From an uncultured Clostridia bacterium (lineage in GTDB: Bacteria > Bacillota > Clostridia > Christensenellales > UBA1242): 41,232 nt of DNA. Both the position numbers and the translations under genes were made by a program. Position 1 is the stretch's first letter, and every line of letters begins with the position of its first letter. The notes under the pieces are model-generated. The model made no database searches. It was not told where the DNA came from and saw only the letters and a program-made list of their open reading frames with translations. Below, piece by piece: positions 17,049 through 25,732 of this stretch. The stretch lies in contig CALWNC010000001.1 in assembly GCA_944382715.1 (NCBI GenBank), positions 182,872 to 224,103 of the forward strand, given 5' to 3'.

Positions 17049-17396
17049 ATGGAAATTGGAATTGACATAGAAGAAAATGTAAGATTTGAGAAAATGCCTA
17101 TTAATCACTTAAAACAAATTTTTACAGAAGCTGAGATTGCATATGCAAAAAAGTATGCAAATTACAGTGTTCACCTTTGTGCAAATTGGTGTGTTAAAGA
17201 AGCTTTTGTTAAGGCGAGCTCACAAAAAAATATACCTTTTCTAGATGTTGAAGTTCGCCACAATGAAAACGGAAAACCATATATCAATATTACACCTAAA
17301 ATAAGGGAAGTAATTGAAAGTTTGCAGTGCTCTCAAATAAAAATTTCAGTTTCTCATTCAAAAACATTTTCAACTGCAATTTGTTTAATCATATAA
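17049..17396 (+). CDS. acpS: holo-[acyl-carrier-protein] synthase
   Basis: Moves 4'-phosphopantetheine from CoA to apo-ACP, enabling fatty acid synthesis. 115 aa, typical for AcpS. Family motifs: GIDIEE at residues 3-8 (Mg-binding Asp), FTEAEIAYAKKY, WCVKEAFVKA (catalytic Glu region), ENGKPYI and ISVSHSKTFSTAIC. There is no SD before ATG 17049; the -10 element ends 6 bases upstream, so translation is probably leaderless. A promoter back to back with that of the YfhO gene drives it. Trp at WCVKEAF, where many members have F-A, is a mild departure. Confidence 0.93.
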   Translation: MEIGIDIEENVRFEKMPINHLKQIFTEAEIAYAKKYANYSVHLCANWCVKEAFVKASSQKNIPFLDVEVRHNENGKPYINITPKIREVIESLQCSQIKISVSHSKTFSTAICLII

Positions 17397-17628
17397 ATGA
17401 AATTTTTTATAAATTTTGTAATTTTTTTACATTTTAAATTTAAACTTAGCTATAAATATCTTATATAAAATTTAGTCAAAATTAATTTTTATATTATTTT
17501 TGGTTATAAACTTCAATAATTTTTTTATTTTTTTAGATTTGTAGTTAATACTTTTTTATATTTTAAGCTTATAATTTTTAAACTTATTTTTATAGATAAA
17601 GGCAAATTAAAGTCATTTTTAATAGAAT

Positions 17629-17686
17629 AAAAAAAGATTGTTACCAAGAAACTTACTAGTATTCTTTTCTTGGCACAATCTTTTTT
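17629..17686 (-). terminator. bidirectional terminator between acpS and rdgB
   Basis: Long stem: A-run, AGATTGT and CCAAGAAA on one arm pair with TTTCTTGG, ACAATCT and T-run on the other, with a small internal mismatch and a loop around CTTACTAGTATTC. It touches the rdgB stop at 17685. Confidence 0.85.
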
Positions 17687-18320
17687 ATTTATTTACTGTT
17701 TTATTGTATTCAACAATATATTTATAGTTTGGATTAGTTTTTTCTAAAAAGTGTTTAAGTTTTTGAATTGCCCTACCACGATGTGATACTTTGTCTTTTT
17801 CTTCTTCTGTTGCTTCACCAAAAGTCTTATTTAAATCAGAAGAGTAAAATAAACAATCATATCCAAACTTGTCACTACCAATTTGTTCTTTTGTAATAGT
17901 GCCATAAGTTCGACCAACAAACAGACGCGTTGTAGATTTATCGGCGTAGCATATAGAGCATTCAAAATAAGCCGTTCTATCGTCCTTCCCTTCCAAATTT
18001 TCTAGTAACTTTTTTCTATTTGCACTATCATCGTGTGAGCCTGCATATCTTGCTGAGTATATTCCTGGCTCCCCATTTAAACTATTAACAAAAAGCCCCG
18101 AATCATCTGACATTACAGCATAGTCAAGATTTTTTTCCTTACAAAACTTTAAAACTGCTTGTGCCTTTATTTTAGCATTCTCTCCAGTAGTTGAGCCAGT
18201 TTCTTCAATATCATCGGTAAAGCCGATATCAGAAAGGGATAGTATATCGTATCCACTAAGTAAAGTCTTCATTTCTTGAAGCTTATTTTTATTTGTTGTC
18301 GCCAGCACTATTTTTTTCAT
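17685..18320 (-). CDS. rdgB: XTP/dITP (non-canonical purine NTP) pyrophosphatase
   Basis: HAM1/RdgB-type house-cleaning enzyme that hydrolyses ITP, dITP and XTP to monophosphates. 211 aa. Motifs: VLATTNKNKLQEM near the N-terminus, MSDDSGLFVNSLNGEPGIYS, ARYAG, FGYDCLFY and the C-terminal SHRGRAIQKL. ATG 18320 is 8 bases after AGGAG; a GTG three codons upstream overlaps the SD and is unlikely. The start overlaps the end of the PAP2 gene by 32 bases, implying translational coupling in hisS-PAP2-rdgB. Confidence 0.95.
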   Translation of the reverse strand: MKKIVLATTNKNKLQEMKTLLSGYDILSLSDIGFTDDIEETGSTTGENAKIKAQAVLKFCKEKNLDYAVMSDDSGLFVNSLNGEPGIYSARYAGSHDDSANRKKLLENLEGKDDRTAYFECSICYADKSTTRLFVGRTYGTITKEQIGSDKFGYDCLFYSSDLNKTFGEATEEEKDKVSHRGRAIQKLKHFLEKTNPNYKYIVEYNKTVNK

Positions 18321-18867
18321 TGTTGACACTCCTTTTTTTATAGATTTTATAAATTTGCTCCATTACAAAATAAACTGCAACGGCGAATAATATTCCAAGT
18401 CCAAATCCTACTAAAACATCAGTTAAATAATGGACACATAAAACGATTCGTGATAGTCCAATTAGTACAGAAACAATAATAGCCGGAATACCAATTTTTT
18501 TTGACTGTAAAAAGATTGAAAATGCAAGAGCCATTGAAGTGGCAGAGTGTCCAGAAGCCATTGAAAAACCTGAAGGAAACTCATACTGTGCAAGTTCACA
18601 CATTGCCTTTAAACTTTCATCAGTAATAAATGGTCTCGGTCTTGCGACAATGTTTTTTAATATCAAATCATTAAAGATGTAAACTGCACCCACTGCAAAG
18701 AGTGCATAAATACCAATCTTTCGCGTTTTTTTGAATATTACAAGCAATAAAACGACTGCAATGAGTGTCCAAGCACTTCCACAAAAAGTAATTAATTTTG
18801 CTAAAATTGCAACAAACCGACTTTCTCCAAAAGTTTCTAGTATCCATCTCGAAATTTGTAAATCCAT
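18289..18867 (-). CDS. PAP2-family membrane phosphatase
   Basis: 192-aa type 2 phosphatidic acid phosphatase / undecaprenyl-PP phosphatase-like protein with about five TM helices. The three PAP2 signature parts are visible: KNIVARPRP, PSGFSMASGHSATS (catalytic His) and SRIVLCVHYLTDVLVG (second His). It probably dephosphorylates a lipid phosphate such as undecaprenyl pyrophosphate (BcrC-like) or phosphatidylglycerophosphate; sequence alone does not decide. ATG 18867 follows GAGGAT, which overlaps the TAG stop of hisS, so it should be coupled to hisS. Confidence 0.88.
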   Translation of the reverse strand: MDLQISRWILETFGESRFVAILAKLITFCGSAWTLIAVVLLLVIFKKTRKIGIYALFAVGAVYIFNDLILKNIVARPRPFITDESLKAMCELAQYEFPSGFSMASGHSATSMALAFSIFLQSKKIGIPAIIVSVLIGLSRIVLCVHYLTDVLVGFGLGILFAVAVYFVMEQIYKIYKKRSVNNEKNSAGDNK

Positions 18868-18875
18868 TTTATCCT

Positions 18876-20132
18876 CTATATCTCAATAATTTTATCCAAA
18901 TCTTGTATTTTTACTATCTTATTATAACCGTTGTTTTTTAATTTGCTAACGAAGTTTTTAAAGTTTTTAGGAAACAAAAATACAGAAGTTTCATATCCCT
19001 TTTGAATAAGTATGTTTTTTGCAATCATAATTTCTTCAAAAGTGTTATCATTGTTATAAATTAAGGCAATTTTTACATTTTTAGGTAATATCTTCTTTTC
19101 AATCATAAGCATTACTACCGAGTAAAATCCTATGCTAAAACCAACGGCAGGAACCTTAGTACCACTAAATTTCTCCACCATATTATCATATCTGCCCCCA
19201 GCTCCAATTGCTCTGCCAAAATCTTCATCATACACTTCAAAGATTGTGCCAGTGTAATAGCCCTGACCACGAATTATTGTTGAATCAAAAACTAATTTAA
19301 ATGATTTTGGTAAGAACTTTTCCGTTGTCTCAATTATAACTTTTAACGAATTTATAACATTTTCACTTATGCCATATTTTAAAAGATATTCAAAACTTTC
19401 TTCATTTGTTTTAGCAGTTTTTAGCTTTTCAAAAAATTCTAGAAGTCTTCTTACACATTTTTCATCTTTATTATTTTGAATTAATTCGTCATAAACTCCC
19501 TGCTCCCCAATTTTGTCAAATTTGTCAAGACTTATACAAATTTCAATCGTTTCACTTGGGTCAAACCCAACTTTCTCAATTACTTCGTTTAAAAGCCTTC
19601 TATCATTTATCTTAATTACAATATTTTCAAAACCTAACCTGCTATAAGCCATGGCACCAGCACAAAGGAGTTCTATTTCAGCAAGTGGTGAGCTTTCTCC
19701 CAAAATATCTATGTCACACTGAGTAAATTCACGAACTCTTCCCCTTTGAGGACGCTCGGCTCTGAAAGCTTCATCTATTTGTATAGATTTAAAAGGGTAT
19801 GGTAATTTTTCTTTGTTTCCAGCAAAAAATCTTACAAGTGGAACTGTTAAATCATAGCGAAGCCCCTCTTCCACAATATCACTCTCTCGAAGGTTCGGTT
19901 TGCTAAGGTCAAGCTTTCCACCCCTTTTAACTGTTTTAAACATAAGCTTTTGATTGTCGCCAGAATCACCACTAAGAAGCAAGTCTAAATTTTCCAAAAT
20001 TGGCGTTTTAATTTGCAAAAAGCCATTTTCTCTATAAGTGTTAGTAATTATTCTTTCAGCATAGGTTCTAATTTCCATTTCAGTTGGAAGGTAGTCAACT
20101 GTTCCCCTTACCGGTGTAGTGTTAAATTTCAT
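18876..20132 (-). CDS. hisS: histidyl-tRNA synthetase
   Basis: Class II aminoacyl-tRNA synthetase charging tRNA-His. 418 aa. Motif 1 region near ENGFLQIKTPILE; motif 2 near residues 110-135 (IDEAFRAERPQRGRVREFTQ); His-specific RYDLTVPLVRF; HisA-type GQGYYTGTIFEVY; motif 3 AVGFSIGFYS; a C-terminal anticodon-binding domain follows (IALIYNNDNTFEE ...). GAGGAGGRYD-type glycine stretch reads GAGGRYDNMVEKF. ATG 20132 follows GGAGAT. It ends in TAG, the only TAG stop among intact genes here. The leader is only about 20-25 nt, so no T-box is present. Confidence 0.97.
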   Translation of the reverse strand: MKFNTTPVRGTVDYLPTEMEIRTYAERIITNTYRENGFLQIKTPILENLDLLLSGDSGDNQKLMFKTVKRGGKLDLSKPNLRESDIVEEGLRYDLTVPLVRFFAGNKEKLPYPFKSIQIDEAFRAERPQRGRVREFTQCDIDILGESSPLAEIELLCAGAMAYSRLGFENIVIKINDRRLLNEVIEKVGFDPSETIEICISLDKFDKIGEQGVYDELIQNNKDEKCVRRLLEFFEKLKTAKTNEESFEYLLKYGISENVINSLKVIIETTEKFLPKSFKLVFDSTIIRGQGYYTGTIFEVYDEDFGRAIGAGGRYDNMVEKFSGTKVPAVGFSIGFYSVVMLMIEKKILPKNVKIALIYNNDNTFEEIMIAKNILIQKGYETSVFLFPKNFKNFVSKLKNNGYNKIVKIQDLDKIIEI

Positions 20133-20160
20133 ATCGCATCTCCAAAATTAATTCATAATT

Positions 20161-20189
20161 ATTATAAAATTTTACTTAATACTAGTCAA
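20161..20189 (-). promoter_or_regulatory. promoter of hisS-PAP2-rdgB
   Basis: TTGACT (20189-20184), 17-base spacer, TATAAT (20166-20161) on the minus strand, about 28 bases before the hisS ATG. Confidence 0.8.
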
Positions 20190-20273
20190 GCAGTTAGTAA
20201 AACTACTATCTTACATTTTGCCCTTGCTTACGCGAAAATTGATTGATACTAAAATATAGTGACTGAAAATATT

Positions 20274-21149
20274 TTAGTTATCTAAGTTTAAAAATTTTTC
20301 TATTATTTTCTTTGAATTTTCAAACAAATTTTCATCTGCATCAAGCCAAACAATATTTTTTTCTTTGTTGTACCAAGTCTGCTGTCTTTTAGCAAAGTGG
20401 CGTTCTTGCTTAAAAAGTTCTTCAAAGAAATCTTCAAAACTATCAAAACCACCTTCCAAATAAAGAAGTACATTTTTTGCCTCTAGTCCCAGTGTTAAAA
20501 GAAAATCTCTACTTACACCACTCTCAAGCAATCCTTTCATTTCTTTAAGCATATATGGCATTCGATTGAATAGTCTTGCCTTTATTCGCTCATATATTTT
20601 TTCTCTGTCCCACCTTATACCTATTTGAAGCACATCATACCTTGGTTTACTTTCTGATTTTTCACCATTAGTTTCAATAAGTCTTATCAGCCTTCTGCAT
20701 GTCTGCTCTCCTTCTATACTTATATTTTTTTCTATACAAATCTTTTTAAGTTCATCAAGTGAAAGTTTTTCTAGTTTCTGCCTAAGATTTTCATTGGGTT
20801 TTTCATTTGAAAGCACATAGCCTTGAACAATGGCACGCGTATAAAGTCCCGTTCCTCCTACTAAAAAAGGAAGCTTGCCCCTTTTCAAAATATCGTCAAT
20901 GGCGTGATATGCCAGATTTTGAAAATCATAAAGGGAAAATTGGTCGCCAAGATTTGCCACATCAATTAGATGATGTGGAACCATATTCATTTCTTCCTTT
21001 GAAACCTTACCTGACAAGTAGTCAAGCCCCCTATATACTTGCCTTGAATCAGCAGAAACAATTTCTCCCTTAAAAAATTTTGCAAGCTCAATTGCAAGTG
21101 AACTTTTCCCCGATGAAGTTAATCCTACTATTACTATTATTTTTTCCAT
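20274..21149 (-). CDS. miaA: tRNA dimethylallyltransferase
   Basis: Adds a dimethylallyl group to N6 of A37 in tRNAs reading UNN codons. 291 aa. P-loop GLTSSGKSSLA near residue 10, then the substrate-binding motifs SADSRQVYRGLDYLSGK, PHHLIDV, FLVGGTGLYTRAI and RRLIRLIE; the C-terminus has the QQTWYNKE motif. ATG 21149 is preferred; GTGAGGG lies only 3 bases before it, tight spacing that uses the TGA stop of the 49-aa ORF (TGAGGGTTATG), suggesting translational coupling. The hfq and mutL genes often found nearby are absent. Confidence 0.95.
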   Translation of the reverse strand: MEKIIVIVGLTSSGKSSLAIELAKFFKGEIVSADSRQVYRGLDYLSGKVSKEEMNMVPHHLIDVANLGDQFSLYDFQNLAYHAIDDILKRGKLPFLVGGTGLYTRAIVQGYVLSNEKPNENLRQKLEKLSLDELKKICIEKNISIEGEQTCRRLIRLIETNGEKSESKPRYDVLQIGIRWDREKIYERIKARLFNRMPYMLKEMKGLLESGVSRDFLLTLGLEAKNVLLYLEGGFDSFEDFFEELFKQERHFAKRQQTWYNKEKNIVWLDADENLFENSKKIIEKFLNLDN

Positions 21150-21154
21150 AACCC

Positions 21155-21304
21155 TCACCAATCCACCACCTTATGACTTGCAACTTTTATGTCATCATAA
21201 AATCCAAAATACCTATCTTTTTCTGCCTTATAACTTTGTTTCTTTTTTGAATTTGTTCTTTTTTTCTTACTTTCTAATGATTTTATTTTTTGTTTATCTT
21301 CCAT
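21155..21304 (-). CDS. 49-aa basic small protein upstream of miaA
   Basis: Open frame from ATG 21304 to TGA 21155, 49 codons, not recognised. The N-terminal half is very Lys-rich (MEDKQKIKSLESKKKRTNSK...), the C-terminal half has an aromatic patch (DRYFGFYDDIKVASHKVVDW). Its stop lies 6 bases before the miaA ATG and forms part of the miaA ribosome binding site, typical of coupled genes. Only a weak GAGA precedes the ATG. The segregated composition and tight coupling argue it is real, but length is short. Confidence 0.5.
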   Translation of the reverse strand: MEDKQKIKSLESKKKRTNSKKKQSYKAEKDRYFGFYDDIKVASHKVVDW

Positions 21305-21717
21305 AATTTAATTCTCTATTTTGTATTATTTCAATAAAATATATACATTTTTTACAATTTCATAAATTTATACTTAATTATTTTCCGAACCTTTTTGCCG
21401 TATTATAATAAAAAGTAACAATTAACATAAAATTTCTTTAATCGTAAAACCCGACAGATTTAAATACTTGACAATTACGCTTATGAGCCAAACGACACAT
21501 TAAAATGTAAAACTCATATCTACAATTATACACTAATTAGATTTCTCTTTCAACTACTAATGTTGTAATTTTTTATTTTTATCTAATTTAAATTATTTAA
21601 ATTAATTAGCCTACAAGTTTACAAATTTTAAATTTATAAAGTTACAAAATTTGATAGCCCTTTTATAAAAATCAAGATTTTAATAAAAATTAAAAGTACA
21701 AGATTTCTAAAACACTA
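21305..21717. other. gene-free spacer between divergent genes
   Basis: AT-rich region between the miaA unit and the transglutaminase-like gene. No ORF with SD, no tRNA, no repeat. It must hold the promoter of the miaA unit, but I could not pick one with confidence. Confidence 0.5.
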
Positions 21718-21746
21718 TTGACACAAAAAGAATAATTGAATATAAT
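21718..21746 (+). promoter_or_regulatory. perfect consensus promoter of the transglutaminase-like gene
   Basis: TTGACA (21718-21723), 17-base spacer, TATAAT (21741-21746). Together with the AGGAGG ribosome binding site before 21783 this predicts high expression. Confidence 0.88.
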
Positions 21747-21782
21747 AAATCTAATAATTTTGCAAATCTAGGAGGGCAAGAT

Positions 21783-23369
21783 ATGTACGAATTTAACTTT
21801 ATTTCGGCGGCAAACGCATCAGTTAAGCAAATTGAGGAATCAAGAAATAATTTAATAAACACTTTAAGTAATCAACTTGCAAAACAATTGTTAGATTATG
21901 TGAATATGGACGATGCAGTTAGTCCTGACACAAATAGTTCAGGCAATGAAACTGATACGGCTAATAAATCAAAAAACACTAACAGTAGTGATGTTAGTGA
22001 GGAAAATCTATCTGAAGAAGAAAAGGCATACTTGAAATGGTATGAAGAATCACTAAACAATGAGAACTCTGAGCAGAGTCAAAATCTTAATCAAGAAGGA
22101 ACTGAGCAGGAAAATTTAGAAGAAGATTTAATAAATAATGAGGAAGAAGCTGACAAAGTTATTGAAATTATGCTTGACAGTTTAGATCCAACTGCCAATG
22201 AACTCATTAATGCATATTCAAGAATAATTCATCACATTCAAAATAGTTTGAATGTTGTCATCGAGGTTGACAAACTTAAAGACGAAGAAATAAAGTTAAA
22301 ACATATTGAAAGTTTGATTAAAAAATCAAATGCAATCGGTGTGCCTCTTAGCGTTTATGTGTCTGGATACTCAAAATTTAATAAAGATAGCACTCCAGTA
22401 GAGATGTTGTTTTCTCAAAAACTTCTTAATACATTTGTTGCTCTAAATAACTACTTGGTCAATAATGGAGCAAATCCTCTTAGATTTTTGGAAGAACCTC
22501 TTTATCCTGAATGGGCTTGGACAATGGAAGAAGTCGCAAAAGCAAATGGCGAAATTGACCTCATTGTTGACTTTATTAAAATGTGCAACTTTTCACCACT
22601 TGAAGCTGCTGCATATATTCATCAATATATAACTGCTCAGTTTGGGTACAAGGAAAATGATGATAAACCTACTCAACCAAGAAGCATTGTTGGAATTTTA
22701 AATTCCGACGATATTGTTTGTGTTGGATACGCACTCTTTACAAAGGCTATTATTGACAAACTTAATATGCCGGGGCTTAAAGCAGATACATTCGTTTCTG
22801 TAATTCGACCAAAAGTTAAAAATATGACACCTGTAAAACTTGAAAACAAATTTCCAATTAAGGGCTTCGCTCACGAGCAGAATTTAATCACAATAAATGA
22901 CCCTAAATACAATGTTAAAGGTACATATATAACTGATGCCTGCTGGGATTCAAAGGATAAAGAAAATCCAGATGGTCAAGGTTTCGCAAACTTTATGTAT
23001 CCTGTTACAGATCTTCTTCACATCAAAGGTCAGGATTTTATTCAAACCGAAGCTACTCCTTTTGATATTGAAAAGAAAATTATGTCAACATCATCATATA
23101 AAAGATCTGATAGTCCACTTTTTACAAAGTACGCAAAAACTTCACAACCAATACCATATGACACGATAAAAAATGTAGTTTACTCAGTTTACAGGAAACT
23201 TTACCCTATCTTTACAAAAAAGGAAATTGAACAAATTACTAATCTTATTATGGAAGGCTCTGAGATAATGGCATCATCTATATTTGATGAAAATGCTAAA
23301 AGTTCACTGGCAAAAGTTGGTTACGAAAAAAATTGTGAAGAACTTGATACTAGCCAAATAATTAAATAA
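21783..23369 (+). CDS. transglutaminase-like domain protein, cytosolic, function unknown
   Basis: 528 aa. Residues 1-40 are helical; 41-125 are a low-complexity Asn/Ser/Glu linker; 125-270 are helical. A papain-like transglutaminase fold is suggested by a Cys-His-Asp series: Cys313 in DDIVCVGYALFTKAI, His364 in GFAHEQNL, Asp385 in YITDACWDSK, matching the family order C-GYA / H / D-x-x-WD. The remaining 130 residues are helical. No signal peptide or TM segment is present, unlike most exported bacterial members. ATG 21783 follows AGGAGGG. It is monocistronic with its own terminator. Substrate unknown: it may be a protease, peptidase or crosslinker. Confidence 0.72.
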   Translation: MYEFNFISAANASVKQIEESRNNLINTLSNQLAKQLLDYVNMDDAVSPDTNSSGNETDTANKSKNTNSSDVSEENLSEEEKAYLKWYEESLNNENSEQSQNLNQEGTEQENLEEDLINNEEEADKVIEIMLDSLDPTANELINAYSRIIHHIQNSLNVVIEVDKLKDEEIKLKHIESLIKKSNAIGVPLSVYVSGYSKFNKDSTPVEMLFSQKLLNTFVALNNYLVNNGANPLRFLEEPLYPEWAWTMEEVAKANGEIDLIVDFIKMCNFSPLEAAAYIHQYITAQFGYKENDDKPTQPRSIVGILNSDDIVCVGYALFTKAIIDKLNMPGLKADTFVSVIRPKVKNMTPVKLENKFPIKGFAHEQNLITINDPKYNVKGTYITDACWDSKDKENPDGQGFANFMYPVTDLLHIKGQDFIQTEATPFDIEKKIMSTSSYKRSDSPLFTKYAKTSQPIPYDTIKNVVYSVYRKLYPIFTKKEIEQITNLIMEGSEIMASSIFDENAKSSLAKVGYEKNCEELDTSQIIK

Positions 23370-23414
23370 CATTCTTTATTTCACAAGTCGCTAATTTTAA
23401 TTTATTAAATAATT

Positions 23415-23446
23415 AAGGCAACAATAGTTATATTGTTGTCTTTTTT
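23415..23446 (+). terminator. terminator of the transglutaminase-like gene
   Basis: 12-bp stem with one G-T pair (AAGGCAACAATA / TATTGTTGTCTT), GTTA loop, then six T. Confidence 0.85.
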
Positions 23447-23537
23447 GTCTGAATAAAAAAATTTTGAATTTTTTTGATGACACTACTATAGTTTGATTTT
23501 TTTGGTCTGCTATGATAAAATACCATTGGAGATAATT

Positions 23538-24881
23538 ATGCAAGAAAACCTAGTTAAAAATGACGAAATAATAGTTACCATTGAAAGACTTGGTTCAAAT
23601 GGAGAAGGAATTGCAAGTTTTAATGGCAAAATAATTTTTGTTCCCTTTGCCCTTACTGGCGAAAAGGTTAAGGTTCACATTATAAAAGACAAAAAAAATT
23701 ATTATATTGCAAAGGTCGTTGAATTCTATAGTCAATCACCTAACAGAGTTTCTGCACCTTGTCCTTACTTTCAAAAGTGTGGTGGTTGCAATATTCAACA
23801 TTTAAATTATTCTAATCAACTCGAACTTAAAAAGAATATTGTAAAAAATTCACTTGAAAAATTTGCCAAACTATCTTTAAATGTTAATGAGGTAGTTGCA
23901 AGTGACAAACAATACAGGTACAGAAACAAACTTGCTTTCCCCGTTCAGTTTCAAGATGATAAGTTAAAGATTGGAATGTTTAGAGAATTTAGCCACACTA
24001 TTATTGAAATTGATGATTGTCTGCTTCAAAGTGAAAAAGTTAAGACAATTTTACATAGTTTTAAAGAGTACATGATAGAAAACAATATTTCTGCCTATAA
24101 CGAAACTACTAACTTAGGAGACATAAAACACATTATTTTGAGAGAAAACGACAATGCATTTTTGCTTACAGTTGTCGTTTCAAATGAAGATTTTAATAAT
24201 TTTCAACCATTAATTAACAAGCTTAAAAAGAACTTTTCTGAATTTGGCATTATTAAAAATGTAAATAAATTAAATAACAATGTAATTTTGGGCAATAAAA
24301 ATATACACATATATGGAACTCAAGAACTAAAGTACAATGAATTTGGAATTACATACTATGTAAATAATCAAAGTTTTCTACAGGTTAATAATTATATAAA
24401 AACAGAAATCTACAAAAAAATAATTGAACTTGTGGGAGACTGCGAACTGGTTATTGACGCATACAGTGGCACGGGACTATTATCTTCTATCTTGGCTAAA
24501 CACTCCAAACAAGTAATTGGAATTGAAATTATTAAAGAAGCCACAAAAAACGCAAATGAGCTTAAAAAAATCAATAATTTAACAAATTTAACCAATATTA
24601 ATGGCGATTGTGCATTAGTTTTACCTGAACTTGCAAAAAAAATTTCTTGCGACTTTGTTGTTGTGATTGACCCACCAAGAAAGGGAATTGATAAAATTGT
24701 TTTAGATGCCTTGATAAATTCAAAACCTCAAAAAATTATATATCTTTCTTGCAATCCAGACACTCTTGCAAGGGATTTATCTATTTTAAAACAAGAGTAT
24801 CACATAGACTATGTGCAACCATATGATATGTTTCCACAAACTGCAAACATAGAAACACTGGTGTGTATGACAAAATTATAA
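23538..24881 (+). CDS. 23S rRNA (uracil-5-)-methyltransferase, RlmD/RlmCD type
   Basis: SAM-dependent RNA m5U methyltransferase of the TrmA/RumA family, 447 aa. N-terminal TRAM domain (about 8-62, IERLGSNGEGIASFNGK), an iron-sulfur cluster motif with Cys75, Cys81 and Cys84 (CPYFQKCGGCNIQH) plus a later Cys (DDCLLQS), SAM motif VIDAYSGTGLLSSIL, VVIDPPRKGID and the catalytic YLSCNPDTLARDL. ATG 23538 is chosen because TTGGAG lies 7 bases before it; the frame is open 15 codons further up but those codons have no SD. Which uridine it modifies cannot be read. Confidence 0.92.
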   Translation: MQENLVKNDEIIVTIERLGSNGEGIASFNGKIIFVPFALTGEKVKVHIIKDKKNYYIAKVVEFYSQSPNRVSAPCPYFQKCGGCNIQHLNYSNQLELKKNIVKNSLEKFAKLSLNVNEVVASDKQYRYRNKLAFPVQFQDDKLKIGMFREFSHTIIEIDDCLLQSEKVKTILHSFKEYMIENNISAYNETTNLGDIKHIILRENDNAFLLTVVVSNEDFNNFQPLINKLKKNFSEFGIIKNVNKLNNNVILGNKNIHIYGTQELKYNEFGITYYVNNQSFLQVNNYIKTEIYKKIIELVGDCELVIDAYSGTGLLSSILAKHSKQVIGIEIIKEATKNANELKKINNLTNLTNINGDCALVLPELAKKISCDFVVVIDPPRKGIDKIVLDALINSKPQKIIYLSCNPDTLARDLSILKQEYHIDYVQPYDMFPQTANIETLVCMTKL

Positions 24882-25036
24882 ATTAGCCTTAATTACAAAA
24901 TTTAACAGTCCTTTTGATTGAGTTTATAGCAATTCATAAAAAAAGTGCAAAATATTAATAATTAATTATAAAAAAGATTAAAATTTTGACTTATTTAAAA
25001 AATTTATATTTAATTAAATAATTTAAAGAGAAAAAT

Positions 25037-25573
25037 ATGAGAATTGTAGTTTTAGAAGGAAGTCCAAACAAAAATGGATCTTCAAATATGCTAGCAAATA
25101 AATTTATTGAGGGTGCAGAAAAATCTGGTAACAGCGTAAAAGTTATCTCTGCCCCACACATAAACATCTCTCCATGTACAGGTTGCATACACTGTGGATA
25201 CGAAGGTCCTTGCGCATTGAATGATGATATGCAATGGGTTAAAAGCGAAATTTTAAGTAGTGATATGATTGTCTTTGTAACCCCACTTTACTATTATGGA
25301 ATGTCTGCTCAGTTAAAGACCCTTATAGATAGATTTTGTTCTTTTAATTCTAGTTTGCAGAGAAAACATATGAAATCAGCAATGCTTTCTGTGGCATGGA
25401 ACAGTGATGACTGGACTTTTGAAGCACTTGAAACCCACTATAAAACACTTGTTAAATATTTAAATCTTGACAACAAGGGGGCAATTTGGGGAAAAGATTG
25501 TGGTACGCCGACAATGACAAAAAATTCAATCTATCCAGACCTTGCCTATGAGTTTGGGAAAAACTTAAAATAA
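25037..25573 (+). CDS. NADPH-dependent FMN reductase / flavodoxin-fold oxidoreductase
   Basis: 178-aa flavodoxin-fold protein. The FMN phosphate loop is GSPNKNGSSNMLANKF (residues 9-24); a Cys cluster follows (CTGCIHCGYEGPC), as in iron-sulfur flavoproteins and related reductases; FVTPLYYYGMSAQLKTLIDR is the conserved flavin-contact segment. The C-terminal Fe-S-binding pattern of true Isf proteins is not complete, so a simple FMN reductase is more likely. ATG 25037 has AAAGAG before it. It leads a run of three plus-strand genes with a carboxymuconolactone decarboxylase-like protein and a cupin, a combination seen for oxidative or quinone-related metabolism (inference). Confidence 0.85.
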   Translation: MRIVVLEGSPNKNGSSNMLANKFIEGAEKSGNSVKVISAPHINISPCTGCIHCGYEGPCALNDDMQWVKSEILSSDMIVFVTPLYYYGMSAQLKTLIDRFCSFNSSLQRKHMKSAMLSVAWNSDDWTFEALETHYKTLVKYLNLDNKGAIWGKDCGTPTMTKNSIYPDLAYEFGKNLK

Positions 25574-25732
25574 GACTGCAAACACCATAATAAAGCTTGA
25601 AAAAAATTTTTATTTTAATATTTTATTTTAATTAAATAAAAATAAATAGACATACGAAACTATGTTTATTAAAATATATATAGGCTATACTTTGCGACGT
25701 GGTAGAGAGTTTAAATTTTTGGAGATAATTTT

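Noticed and set aside
20190..20273. T-box riboswitch before hisS
   Set aside because: Promoter lies about 28 bases before the start; the short leader cannot hold one, and no T-box core is visible upstream.
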